From Hydractinia symbiolongicarpus (Eukaryota; Cnidaria; Hydrozoa; Anthoathecata; Hydractiniidae), in assembly GCF_029227915.1 (NCBI RefSeq), contig NC_079878.1:27307501-27371500 (forward strand): a stretch of 64,000 bases of DNA, read 5' to 3'. Both the position numbers and the translations under genes were made by a program. The stretch's first letter is position 1. Every line of letters starts with the position of its first letter. Positions 11,024 to 21,354 of this stretch are shown here, piece after piece. A model generated the notes under the pieces. It was given only the letters and a program-made list of their open reading frames with translations, did not search any database and was not told where the DNA came from.

Positions 11024-12124
11024 TTAATATTTTATTCTCTGGCCCTTGGCCTTCACCACCATGTCTCGCTTTGACATACTTTCTATTAAATTATTGATTA
11101 TCTCGATAGGAAAATTTAATATGCAATTCTTTACACGTAAGGAAAATTCTTCAAAAGACTCTCTGCTTATTTGCTTTGACACAGCCTTAAGTTGCATTTT
11201 TTTTTGAACAAGATGAAAAAAATTCTCTATTGGGTTTAAATCTGGACTTCGCGCTGGTATCGAAAATATTTTAGCACCAACCTTCTCAATTTGAATTCGT
11301 GCGGCCTTGCTATTTTGCCTGGGACAGCCATCCATCAGAAACGTTTTGGACTCACACTTGTCTTGACACTTTTCAAATGCTTGGGGGAACGTCGCTTTCA
11401 CTATGTTGCCAAACTTTTCTCCTGTGATCGGTCCAAAGTACTGCTCGCAAATAACTGCTCCGTGGTTATGCGATATCGCAACCATAAAGTTTGCGTTCCT
11501 CGATCCCTCTTTTTTCCCTTTTGCAACGCAACCAAGCCGTAGTCCCTCGCCAATTCTACGCCATTCTCGAGCTTTTGGTGCACGCGCTTGGGACATTGGG
11601 TTGACCTTGTGCTCAAACCCTTTTCCATCGAGATAAAAAGAAATGGTGCGGTTCCAAAATTCCTGCCCACGCTGTACTGCCTTAATTTTCCGAGCAAACT
11701 TCATACGCAACTGTGTGTCCTTTAATGACATTAGTCCCTTTTTCCTTGACTGCAGGTACTTAAAGCCACTTCTTGCCAATGTACGTCTTATCGTTCTGTT
11801 TGATACCTTGTTTACGCCTGATTCCACTTGCACGCGTGCAGATGTGAAGGAACCTTCTCCTCGTAGCTTGTAGACAGAGCGGATCACGCTGCGGTTGTCT
11901 TGTACAGTCAGTTTCCGTGGTCGGCCTTTGTTGCACTTGCGTTTGTCGGCAACGGGCTCGCCATTAATTGATTTCTTTGCATGGATATAAATAGCACCTT
12001 TGCAGTATTGCGGGAACATTTGTAGCAGGGCTTTTCCTCTCACACCACCCAACTGATATGCCGTTCTGATTTGACACGAGTGCTCCAAAGGGATCTTACA
12101 GCGGCGTTCTTGTTTATTTTGCAT
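11024..12124 (-). CDS. Tc1/mariner-family transposase (intact 366 codons)
   Basis: Cut-and-paste transposase. The N-terminal ~120 residues resemble the paired helix-turn-helix DNA-binding region, with a GRPR AT-hook-like linker at residues 67-70. The catalytic triad is D166 (YLDGKGF), D265 (FLMDG) and E300 (SPDLNPIEN), which leaves 34 residues between the second Asp and the Glu (DD34E, as in Tc1). Length fits the family (about 340-370). The ORF has no stop or frameshift, unlike the neighbouring Rep gene. Convincing terminal inverted repeats flanking the gene were not found by eye, so the limits of the element are open. The start is the ATG at 12122-12124. Confidence 0.9.
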   Translation of the reverse strand: MQNKQERRCKIPLEHSCQIRTAYQLGGVRGKALLQMFPQYCKGAIYIHAKKSINGEPVADKRKCNKGRPRKLTVQDNRSVIRSVYKLRGEGSFTSARVQVESGVNKVSNRTIRRTLARSGFKYLQSRKKGLMSLKDTQLRMKFARKIKAVQRGQEFWNRTISFYLDGKGFEHKVNPMSQARAPKAREWRRIGEGLRLGCVAKGKKEGSRNANFMVAISHNHGAVICEQYFGPITGEKFGNIVKATFPQAFEKCQDKCESKTFLMDGCPRQNSKAARIQIEKVGAKIFSIPARSPDLNPIENFFHLVQKKMQLKAVSKQISRESFEEFSLRVKNCILNFPIEIINNLIESMSKRDMVVKAKGQRIKY

Positions 12125-12650
12125 TTTTGTTTTGACCTGTTATGAGAAACTTGTCTTATTTATATTTTGTTGCAGGATATTATGTGTTATTGATAAAGCA
12201 CTGATAGTTTATAGATGTAAACGACTTAATACATATAAATTGAGAGAAGATATCTTAGTGAACTTCAAAAAACTTTATGTCATTACTCGAACCCACATCA
12301 ACACAAAGAACTTGTATAAGAACACTAAACGCATTATTCAGTTTGCTTGTCAGTTTTATAGGAGAAAAAAAACGAGAAAATTATCAAAACTTTCAAAACT
12401 TGATGTAGCGACTCTGCCCCCCTCTAAGAAAGCATTTATATAAGAACACGAAGTCATGTTTTGTTTGTTTGTTTGTTTGTTTGTTTACATAAGAAACACA
12501 AGAAAATTATTGAAACTTTTTGGCAGTTATGGAATATTAAAACCAAGGCATGAAGCCGAAGTGGCCTAGCTAGCAACTTATCTCATGGACAATCAAAAGC
12601 TTGCACGTAAACAAACCAACCAAAATTGACTAAGTCTTCAAAATTAGAGA
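12125..12650. other. Transposase upstream region with a (TTTG)n microsatellite
   Basis: No gene supported. A run of TTTG units lies at about 12458-12486. Short AGAAAATTATCAAAACTTTC-like words are repeated near 12370 and 12490. Confidence 0.4.
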
Positions 12651-12811
12651 CAATCTTGGACAAAATATGTATGGACTTTTTAATTTCCCTCTTCCCCCCA
12701 ATTTCAAGGTTGAATTTTGAAGGTCAATCACTGTTTTGGCTCCAACACTGAGCTTGGGGGGGAGGGGGTGTTCAAATTTAATACTTGTCCACTAATTTAT
12801 GTCCAAGATTG
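12651..12811 (+). mobile_element. Small hairpin MITE, copy B
   Basis: 161 bp with terminal inverted repeats caatcttggaca (12651-12662) and tgtccaagattg (12800-12811), plus the internal C-rich/G-rich hairpin shared with 8398-8531. No clear target-site duplication is visible. Together with copy A it brackets the Rep/iteron/Tc1 island in direct orientation. Confidence 0.6.
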
Positions 12812-13419
12812 CAGCAAAAATTATTGTGAAACTCCATATTCGCAAAATCACGAAAATTATTCCCGCGAAATTTGGATTTTTCTTTCTTTTTTTGAAAAAC
12901 GATTTACGCAAACTTTTTCTCCTGATTTTCCTAGCATCTATATTATAGATATTTAAATGTTAACTTCTTCAGCAATTTTAATTTATTTCTCCTACAGAAA
13001 AAGCCCCTGAAAATGGTATAATATAAGAAGAGGAAATGCTGTTAAGTTCTTCTTTCGCGAAATTTAATTGTTGTGAAATATTATGACCTGCATACTTAGC
13101 AAAAAGTAGTTCTGATGAAAAGTATTAAAAAAAGCATAGCTGTTTTTTTAGATGGTAAAGATTATAGACTTTTTCAGATGATGGAGTCTAAACAAAAGTC
13201 ACATAAATTTGACTGTGGCTAAGGAAATCTACTTTTCTGGGTGTAAATTAAAGAGAAGAAACAAAGTGTTTTTTTTTTACTGTTTCCCTTAAAAATTGAT
13301 TTAGCTATTCTGTTGTGTTAACAGTATAATATACATCATACAAAAGAAAGAAATATTTCAACTGCCAATGAATTTTCCTGAATTGCAAATGATTGATGTT
13401 TTTGACTGAAAGAGCTAAC
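12812..13419. other. Intron or intergenic sequence
   Basis: Contains GCGAAA/CGCAAAA words of the dispersed MITE family (12840-12870, 13050-13075). On the minus strand it would be the intron downstream of the SET exon; no further exon was identified. Confidence 0.35.
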
Positions 13420-13603
13420 CTTACGCCACAACAGCATTGGTGCATTATAGTTATATCGAATTTCTTCTCCAATCTCGATATCTCTCAAGGCGAAAAGCCA
13501 TAGGTGAGTTTGACCATTTATTTTGATCCCTTTCATTGCACAATTTGCTTTGATGCTGTCATTACCAAGTTTACCAAGCCTGTTGCAAAATGTGGCATCA
13601 ATG
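13420..13603 (-). CDS. SET-domain methyltransferase, C-terminal exon of the domain
   Basis: On the minus strand a TGTTTTCAG acceptor (ending 13604) opens an exon. Its first base completes a Cys codon with the upstream exon, giving CIDAT...NRLGKLGNDS, then the conserved end of the SET fold with FALRDIEIGEEIRYNYNAP (the E-I-R-Y-N-Y block binds cofactor and forms the active-site knot). It leaves at AAG followed by GTTAGC. SET proteins methylate lysines on histones and other proteins; the spacing is closest to KMT5A-like SET domains, but the subfamily is inferred. No stop is present in the joined exons, so it could be a live host gene; 5' and 3' exons were not found. Confidence 0.72.
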
Positions 13604-13858
13604 CTGAAAACACATCAATATATATAGTTTCATTAACAGATATGAAGAAAGCTGTCCAAATGTTTTCACAGAGATTATATAATGTTTCTTATTTTTGGCT
13701 TCCATTTGTCCAATCTGTCTGATGACCAACTGTTATTTTAATTGCTGAAGTTATGTTGGAGGTTATGGTCATTATGGCATAAACAATAGAATTTTTATCT
13801 CACTGGAAGTTTAAAAATACAGTAATGAGTATATTCTGTAGCTGAATTTTAGACTCAC

Positions 13859-13980
13859 CATATTTTGTTGTAGAAAAAAGACCCTAATGTAGCATCATAG
13901 GTATCACATCGTCTTCTTCCTTCCTGTGAAGATATCACTTCCCTTGGATACTTCAACAATAACATTTTCTTTTCAAAACG
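13859..13980 (-). CDS. SET-domain methyltransferase, N-terminal exon of the domain
   Basis: Minus-strand exon between an AG acceptor (13981-13982) and a GTGAGT donor (13853-13858). It encodes FEKKMLLLKYPREVIS followed by EGRRRCDTYDATLGSFFYNK, matching the first half of a SET domain (Y-x-G/R-E-x-I-S, E-G-x-R, T-Y-D). It ends two bases into a codon that the next exon (13603) completes; the phase match supports the intron of 255 bp between them. Confidence 0.68.
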
Positions 13981-15289
13981 CTTTACAGCAAAGATACCAA
14001 AGCATGAAAAAAAAAACCCAGAAATGTGGCACATATTCCAAGTCCCAAATCAGTTTTAAGTATATATATTACAAAATTTACTTATTACTTAAAGGAGAAT
14101 TAAGGTAAAAAAAACAACCTTAGCTTAAAATGAGCGTTTTACCGTCCTAAAAATTCCTAATTATTTATATATAGCTGTAAATTAGCAGTGTTTAGAAAAA
14201 AGTGTGGCGTCACTAGTGCGAGACAGTTTCGATCCGCATGTGTAAACATTTATTTCTGCGCTATTATCAGCGATCAGTTAAATTTCACTTGATTGCTTTT
14301 ATTGTGCCTATTTATTTATAACAAAAAATCAAAAAGATTAAATTTTAACCTCAATTCTCCATTAACAAAAATCATGTTTAACAAGCATTTATTTTTGTTC
14401 TTTTTGTAATTTTTTTGTTTCTCTTCAGAGTTAAGTTGTTTGCTTCTTTTCTGTTTCTTAATAAACTAGAAAAGCTGCACAGCGTGATACGGGAGAGCAG
14501 ACCTCGAGAAAATAAAAATGTGAACAATTCAAGCTTAAATAATACTAAAAAGACCAAGAGGCCTTAACGGTAATAGCGAGGTCAAGTTATAAAAGTTAGA
14601 GGCATTTACTTTCTTAACTATGAAACTAATATAGACTACATAAATGTTGGTTATAAAAAACACATCAGAAGATAGCAAATGAAACGATGTACATGTTACC
14701 TAAAATAAGTACAAGTTAACTAAATACAAATGAAAGTGTTTTTATGATAAAACTGGTTTTCTTATGACGTTTTGCTACTCAGAAGATTGAAACAAATGAA
14801 ACATAATTACCTAAAGTAAATACACAGTAACTTAATAAGAAAGTGTGTTTTAACAACGAAAAGAGGAAAGTTTAGAAATATATATTAGGCAATCCGATTT
14901 GTTTTTCTTAATTAAATATAATATAAAGCATATATAAATATGTATTAAAAAATAAGTTCCCTGTGTGAAAATAAACAAAAGACTACTACAGAAAAAAAAG
15001 AATTTTCCAGGCTTCTCAGTTCAACAGAATCCGACTGAAAATGCAAACATACTTGGTTAACCAAAAAGCTTTCAAAAATTTATTTGTCAAAAGCTTCACA
15101 ACAAGATCAGGTCAATCTGGATTAGGAAAAGTATAAGGTCAGCTCTAATCAATCTACTTTAAAAAACAAAAGAAAATGGATGATAAAAATCAATATAACA
15201 ATGTCTATGCTAACTAATATGAAAAATTATTGCTCTTCTTTAGAACATTTTTTGAAGTCAATGATTTTCCATTTTAGTTATTATATTTC
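13981..15289. other. Non-coding region
   Basis: AT-rich, no supported coding sequence. It may hold introns of the SET gene. A GTAACTTAATAAG/ACCTAAAATAAGTACA phrase recurs loosely at 14700-14840. Confidence 0.35.
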
Positions 15290-15910
15290 TATGATTATAG
15301 GAATAGTCAATCGAATCCAGATACAACAATTTTTTTATTAATTCATCACCATTTTTAAGAGATTGGATTGTTTCCTCCCCAAAGAATTTGGTTAAGACGT
15401 CAATTGGTAAGTTAACCTTCAATTCGTCGAATTCTACGACACATTACAACTTCAAAATGCAGCTTGTTGGCTTCATCTTGCGCGAACAGTGATCACATTG
15501 GACAATACGAGCACCTGGCACAATTGATACTTTACGTCCACAAGTTTTACTGGAACATGTTGGAAACAAGGTTGCATCTGCGCATAAAATTTCAGGACAG
15601 CACAGAATGGTTTCTTTTTGACTTGATTCTCCCTCATTATATTGATTTAAATCAATAATGCTCCAATCAAGAGCTTCAGTTTTGTTGATAGTTTTAATTC
15701 GAAATAATCTTTCAAGGTTACTTCAGTGAAAGTATACCAGTTTGTAAACTCGGTAAATTCTTGGTCAAATAAGTCTTCCCACATTGTTAACCGTATATGA
15801 TCAGTGCCATCAAACAAAACTGCACTGCGTATTCTCTTTTCCACATTACGGTTTACGATAACTTTTTCAGAATCGTCAAGCCACTTTAAACAACCGGATA
15901 CTGTACACAA
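15290..15910 (-). pseudogene. RPA-like single-stranded-DNA-binding protein (OB fold plus zinc ribbon), broken
   Basis: The minus strand from 15910 gives an OB-fold-like piece (VSGCLKWLDD, then IRLTMWEDLFDQEFTEF, the typical D/H-x-I-x-L-T-x-W of RPA-type OB domains) up to a TAA at 15647. In another frame it is followed by a zinc-ribbon segment: CPEILCADATLF, a C-x4-C pair, then CDHC before SRKMKPTSC. After a further in-frame TAA (about 15450) the frame continues to about 15290. RPA-like proteins are encoded by Helitrons and some other eukaryotic elements. It lies 5' of the Polinton on the same strand as the Helitron on the other side. Whether it was part of that Helitron is unproven. Confidence 0.6.
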
Positions 15911-16050
15911 TGAAAGTGGAGCTCTCTAGCGCACTTTCGACTTATTGCCGTTTTTCACTCAAAACCCCAATTTCAAGAGTCTACCGCAGCACTGTTTCCT
16001 CGCTATATTGATCCTCTGTGCAAAGGGTCTCTTTCCTATTTTCAAACATG

Positions 16051-16160
16051 TGACATCATACCTCAAATGAGTAAAACACGTGACACCATACCTCAAATGA
16101 GTAAAACATGTGACATCATGCCTCAAATGAGTAAAACATGTGACATCATGCCTCAAATGT
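16051..16160 (+). repeat. 30-bp tandem repeat at the Polinton's left tip
   Basis: Units begin at 16051, 16081, 16111 and 16141, with the pattern tgacatcatr-cctcaaatga-gtaaaacatg; the last unit is partial. Only one unit is present at the right tip (about 32553-32582), so the array is length-variable between the two TIRs. Confidence 0.85.
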
Positions 16161-16419
16161 TGTCACCCTGGTTGGGGTCACAACATAAAATAAAATGTCA
16201 AGTGCGTTAGAAAATTTTCCAACATATAATAAAGCAATGAGTTTCTTTAGAAATGCAATTAGTAAATTATATAGCGCTGTATCTGCACCAGTGGCAGCAA
16301 CACGTGATGCACTCGCAAAGAGACTGCAGAGTGTACGAGACACTGTTTCTTTATTATACCACAATGCTAAGGAGAGGCTTGGTTACGGTCAAGCCTTGAA
16401 AGCCACCGTTGAAGACGCT
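16112..16419 (+). repeat. Left terminal inverted repeat
   Basis: Matches the reverse complement of 32284-32582 with roughly ten differences by eye. It contains the tip repeat, a conserved non-coding stretch, an AATAAA-ATG start and the first ~75 codons of the polymerase gene. Confidence 0.85.
16189..16197 (+). promoter_or_regulatory. AATAAA directly joined to the start codon (left TIR)
   Basis: AATAAA at 16189-16194 is followed at once by ATG at 16195. The same arrangement stands at the other TIR and at most other genes of the element (see findings). It is a candidate transcription-start/promoter element rather than a polyadenylation signal, because no gene lies upstream. Confidence 0.5.
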
Positions 16420-19400
16420 GCTGTGGAAGAAGAACAAGTGGAAGAAGTGGATCACAGTGCTGTTGAAAGGGAAGGTGGATTTGATGGTAATTATCGACAT
16501 TTCCGAAGTGAAGAAACACCAGAAGGTCAACTGGTGAGTATTGAACAGTACCTGGATCAACAGAAACAACATGTGGAGAAAGTCATCACAGACTTGCAAA
16601 ACACTAGACAGAATTGGAAGATTCTACTGAATCTCGTGGTGGAGTTTGTGCACAAGGAAAATCCTTCCGACAAGTTCACAAAACCAATATGAAGTGAAGC
16701 TGTCACAATTATGGAAGAATTATGACAGCTATTGACAATTATGCACCACAACGAAATCAAAAACGATCCTCAACGCATCTCGAAGCTCGGACCGTTTGTT
16801 GAACAGTACAATTGGAGTGGCATCGAGTACCCAACTCCCAACACACACTGGAAAAAGTTTGAAGGGCAAAACCCCAACGTGGCGTTGAATGTCTACTTTT
16901 CTGAAGAAGATTTTCAGGTCAGGCAGGCATATGTTTCAAAACACAACACGACACGTGAAAAGGTGGCAGATGTTTTAATCATTCAAGAAGGGAATAAAAA
17001 GCACTACGTTGCCATTAAAAGATACCCTGCGCTCATGCGCGGTTTATCATCTAGACATCGAGGTGATCACTACTGTCGAAACTGCATGCACGGATTCCGC
17101 AGTCAAGAGACACGAGACAATCACATGAAAGTGTGCATGGACCATGATTTTTGCGAGATTGTCATGCCTAAAGAAGGAACAGTCCTCAATCACGAAGATG
17201 GGCAAAAGTCGCTTAGAATGCCATTTGTCATCTATGCAGACACAGAATGTATCTTGGAACCTGTTCAAGGTTGTGATGGAGACCCTGAAAAATCACACAC
17301 CAGAGACGTCAGCAAGCATGTGGCTTCAGGATATGCCTTCATAACTAAATTTGCACATGGAGAAGTTGAAGAATCATCCGACTGCTGTCGTGGAAAAGAC
17401 TGCATGGAAAGGTTTTGTAAGGGACTGAGAGATCAAGTCAATAGAGCTATCAGACATCCACAGAAGAAGATGATCCCGTTGACACACGAAGAGAAAGAAG
17501 CCCACAAGTCTGCAAAAAGATGCTTCATTTACAATGGGTTTTTCAAGAAGAACAACAAAGACATCACAATGCGCCAAGTTCGAGATCACTGTCACTACAC
17601 TGGTCAGTATCGAGGAGCTGCACACAGTTCGTGCAACCTAAAATATCGCATCCCCAACGACATTCCGGTGGTCATGCACAATCGCTCACGGTATGACGAT
17701 CACATCATCATCAAGCAACTGGCCAGGGAATTCAAAAGCCACGAGTTTGAATGTCTGGGTGAAAACAGCGAAAAATACATCAGCTTCTCCATCAAGCAAT
17801 CCGTCACATTTCAAGGAAAAGACGGCGAACCGCTGAAGCAGATGAAAAAGAACAAGAAAACCAACCAAATGAAAGAAGAGAAAATCAGCACGACCTGCAA
17901 AATCAAGTTTATCGACAGCTGCAGGTTTATGCAAAGCTCATTGTCAAGCCTTGTAGATAATTTAGCTGGAACCAACAGTGTCAGCTGCAACGACTGCAAA
18001 TCAAACATGGAACTCATCGAGACTGACTCAGAGTACAAGGCGCAATTCAAGTGCCAAACCCGTTACTGCTCTTACAAGACGGTGGAACTGAATGAGCATT
18101 CCATGAAGAAGAAATTTTCCAACACATTCAAGCATGCAAAGGGCAATGACGAGCACTTTAGACTTTTGCTGTGTAAGGGTGTTTACCCCTACGAATACAT
18201 GGATGCGTGGGAGCGTTTTGAAGAGACAGCACCTCCTCCAAAAGCACAATTTTACAGCAGCTTGAACCTTGAAAACATCACCGAAAACGACTACAAGCAT
18301 GCTCAAAAGGTGTGGAAGGCTTTCAACATCAAAAACCTTGGGGAGTACCACGATCTCTACGTGATGAGCGACACGCTTCTTTTAGCAGACGTTTTTGAAA
18401 ATTTTCAAGACACTTGTCAAAACATCTACGAGCTTGATCCAGCGTATTTTTACACTGCTCCAGGCCTCGCATGGCAAGCAGCTCTAAAAGTGACGGGTCA
18501 GGTGCTCGAGCTTCTCTCAGACATCGACATGCTACTGATGGTTGAAAAGGGGCTCGGGGGTGGTATTTGCCAAGCAATCAAGCGCCATGCTAAGGCGAAC
18601 AATCCGTACATGGGGGAATTGTTTGATGTCAACCTGTTGATCTCGTATCTGCTGTACATCGATGCCAACAATCTGTACGGAGGTGCCATGTCACAAAAGC
18701 TGCCAACACACGGATTTAAGTGGCGTGAAGACCTTGAAAATTTTACTCAAGCTTTTATAGAAAATTATAAAAATGGAGACGATGGCTATTTTCTTGAAGT
18801 GGATGTCCACTACCCGAAAAAGCTGCACAAACTCCACAACGACCTTCCATTCTTGCCTGAAAAGATGCGTCTGAACAACGACTGTGAAAAGTTGACGTGC
18901 AATGTGTTTGACAAGAAAAAATACGTGCTGCACATTCGCAAATTGCAGCAGGCACTGCAGCATGGATTGGTTCTCACCAAGGTGCACCGAGTCATTGAGT
19001 TCAAGCAAAGTGCTTGGCTGAAACCCTACATTGACATGAACACAAAGCTGCGAAAGGATGCCAAAAAAGACTTTGAGAAAGACTTTTTTAAGCTGATGAA
19101 TAATAGCGTCTTTGGCAAGACCATGGAGAACGTTCGCAAGCACCGTGATATCAAACTGGTGACAACGGAATGGAGGCGCAAGAAGCTCGCATCAGCTCCA
19201 AACTATCACAGCACATCAAGATTTGACAAGAAATTTGTGGCAATGGAAATGAACAAAGTGAAGGTCGTCATGAACAAACCTGTCTACCTCGGCCTCTCCA
19301 TCTTGGACTTGAGCAAACTCACGATGTATGAGTTTCACTATGACTATATCAAGCCGAAGTTTGGTGCAAGCGCAGAGCTTTGCTACATGGACACAGATAG

Positions 19401-19926
19401 TTTCGTCTACCACATCAAAACAGACGATGTCTATAAAGATATCGCAGGTGACGTTGAATCAAGGTTTGACACATCGAATTACAGTCCCGAAGACAAACGT
19501 CCCTTGCCTATTGGCAAAAACAAGAAAAAATTGTGCTTAATGAAGGATGAACTTGGTGGCAAAATCATGATCGAATTTGTTGCATTGAGGTCAAAAATGT
19601 ATGCGTACAAGACACTCGAAGGATACGTGCAAAAGAAGGCAAAAGGTACAAAAAAGTGTGTCGTCAAGAAACAGATCACGTTCGCAGACTATTTGAACAG
19701 CCTGCAGACCTGTCAAAATTTGTATCGCACGCAACTGAGATTTACCAGTCGAAAACACGAGATTTTTACCGAAAAGCTGAACAAAATTGTGCTGAGTGTT
19801 GATGATGACAAGCGACTTCAAGCTCAAGGTGGGTTCACCTTTGCACATGGAAGCAGTCCTGGATTGGTTTGCAAGCAAGAATTTCTCACCAGAGTGTGGC
19901 ATCCCGACCATGTTAAACTGTTTTGA
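16195..19926 (+). pseudogene. Protein-primed-type DNA polymerase B with an N-terminal extension, two in-frame TGA codons
   Basis: One frame runs from ATG 16195 to the stop at 19926, interrupted only by TGA at 16690-16692 and 16723-16725. The N-terminal ~165 codons contain the TIR-shared helix-rich module and an acidic stretch. Numbering from 16732: a Cys/His zinc-like cluster at 115-135 (CRNC...H...C); exonuclease I motif YADTE with D170 and E172; a DHCHYTGQYRGAAH block resembling an HNH/endonuclease-VII site; an N-x-x-x-Y-D exonuclease II motif (HNRSRYDD); polymerase motif A YIDANNLYG (D644); motif B NNSVFGKT; motif C YMDTDS (D887, D889); then KMYAY. These polymerases copy the linear element from protein primers at its ends. 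Both stops are explicable as CGA to TGA changes. Everything after 16726 is open. Confidence 0.93.
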
Positions 19927-20091
19927 GTCTCGCGGGATGCTTCAAAAATTTATTTGCATCTCACACGTCTCAGTGTTTTCAAAATGTCAAAATTGTCTGT
20001 TACAAACGTTTGCATTCAGCATGGTCTTGATCACGGAAATGCATTAAAAAAAATGATACTTGAACTCTTGTTGGTAATGTTGTACGTAAGT

Positions 20092-20104
20092 TTTTTGTAC
20101 GTCT
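20092..20104 (+). promoter_or_regulatory. 13-bp repeat tttttgtacgtct upstream of a gene start (copy 1)
   Basis: The same 13 bases occur at 20695-20707. Copies lie 29 and 16 bases before the ATGs at 20134 and 20724. The repeat may be an upstream promoter element, but only two copies were seen. Confidence 0.35.
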
Positions 20105-20133
20105 ACTGCAAGTTTTCCTCTCTAATAAAAGTT

Positions 20134-20682
20134 ATGTCAGAACTGAATGAAATTTTAGACGTCTTAGACACACCGTCACCAGCAATGAGAAAGCGGGAAA
20201 AAGTCAAGCAAAACTTGAGTGTCGTCAACTCTCTGTGAAAAAAGCAGTGGACGCCTGAGTTGCTGGATAAAGCGACATAGAAACAACTTGACAACCTCTT
20301 GAAGAAGCTCGAGGCACAAGCGCAAAAATCAGCAGCAAAAGACATGCTGTCGAAAATGTCAGGTGTTGACAATTTTCAGACCATGATGAGCGACATAAAC
20401 GCAAACTTTCTGATTTAAAACTCGACTTCAGAGTTGATTGATAATGTAACGGAGAAATTGCCATCGTTCACAGGGAACTCTCCGATGGACGTTGCAGGGT
20501 CATACATGTATGAAAAGTGCGGGCTGTGGCTCGCTCCCGTCTCTCTGTTTTGCAGAGTTTTCAACCATCTGAACTGGAAAAAATTCAGCGAAATTGCCGA
20601 GGAGCGTCAAGCGCAAATCAAACTGCGAAAAGATTTTCCGGATGAAATAGAACCAAGTTTCGCAGAGCAGAAGCCGTCTTGA
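20134..20682 (+). pseudogene. Polinton coiled-coil protein of unknown function, three in-frame stops
   Basis: Starts MSELNEILDV after AATAAAAGTT. One frame continues to 20682 through TGA (20236), TAG (20278) and TAA (20416), each one C-to-T step from a sense codon. The middle is Lys/Leu/Glu-rich with heptad-like spacing (QLDNLLKKLEAQAQ); the C-terminal part contains an aromatic stretch (YEKCGLWLAPVSLFCRVF) and ends charged. The frame is also open upstream to an ATG at 19984 that would add a hydrophobic segment, but the 20134 start has the element's start motif. It lies between polymerase and two small membrane proteins. The family is not recognised. Confidence 0.5.
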
Positions 20683-20694
20683 TGTAAAAAAAGA

Positions 20695-20726
20695 TTTTTG
20701 TACGTCTCACGACTTACAAATAAATG
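20695..20726 (+). promoter_or_regulatory. Start region with 13-bp repeat and AATAA-ATG overlap
   Basis: Carries tttttgtacgtct (20695-20707) and then AATAAATG, in which the start codon at 20724 overlaps AATAAA. Confidence 0.4.
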
Positions 20727-21086
20727 AGTGAATCTAACCAAGTCATAACCAAGAAGAATGAGGGTCGTGTTGCTGCTGGCAAGAGACTTGCTGAATGGAA
20801 CCGCAAGAACAAGGCCAAGTTGAAGCAAGTACCTGCTCAGGTCGAGACAAGTGAGAATTCAAGTACCTCAGCAAGTACTTCGCAAGAGGGTCAGGAACCT
20901 GTCGCAGGTCCTCACAAGTTCAGTGCATATCTCTATGGCGCTGGAGGTATTGCCGTTCTTGCCGTTTGCGTGGCAGTTTATTATATACGTAAGAAGCCTA
21001 GCGTCGCCGCAGGAGTACGCGTGTCAGCGGAAGGGCCGTCTCAGCAGCAAAAGCCTTCGGAAATTGACATTTTTCACATGCGATAA
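20724..21086 (+). CDS. Small Polinton membrane protein (120 aa)
   Basis: An N-terminal basic stretch (EGRVAAGKRLAEWNRKNKAK), a Ser/Thr/Gln-rich linker, one hydrophobic segment at about residues 74-90 (GAGGIAVLAVCVAVYYI) followed by RKK, then a polar tail. This suggests a single-span protein with a basic DNA- or capsid-facing side. The frame is intact. It lies 10 bp before the next gene, on the same strand. No function known; likely a virion component by analogy with virus-like genes in the element. Confidence 0.6.
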   Translation: MSESNQVITKKNEGRVAAGKRLAEWNRKNKAKLKQVPAQVETSENSSTSASTSQEGQEPVAGPHKFSAYLYGAGGIAVLAVCVAVYYIRKKPSVAAGVRVSAEGPSQQQKPSEIDIFHMR

Positions 21087-21096
21087 ACCTTAATAA

Positions 21097-21342
21097 ATGA
21101 GCACCAAAGAGTATGAGAAAGAAATAGTTGATTCCTTGTGGGAAGCTGGTAGACTAGTGTCCTATACTATTCTCTTGGCGCTAGGCGGGAAACAAGTTCT
21201 GGGAGTTTCTAGACCGGGGGCTAAGATGGACATGTCGGACGGCTTGAAGCTCGCTGGCTATATGACAGGAGCGATAATATTCGACGATTACGCGATAAAA
21301 CATCAGTGGTATAAACGTTCCCTAATGCCTCCGAAAGTCTAG
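21097..21342 (+). CDS. Small Polinton protein with hydrophobic segments (81 aa)
   Basis: Short intact frame starting at AATAAATG (21092-21099). Two moderately hydrophobic segments (about residues 19-32, VSYTILLALGGKQVL, and 48-61, LKLAGYMTGAIIFD) are joined by a polar loop, with a basic tail. It sits between the single-span protein and the ATPase, spaced 10 and 12 bp, which supports a real gene. Family not recognised. Confidence 0.5.
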   Translation: MSTKEYEKEIVDSLWEAGRLVSYTILLALGGKQVLGVSRPGAKMDMSDGLKLAGYMTGAIIFDDYAIKHQWYKRSLMPPKV

Positions 21343-21354
21343 CCTTGAATAAAT

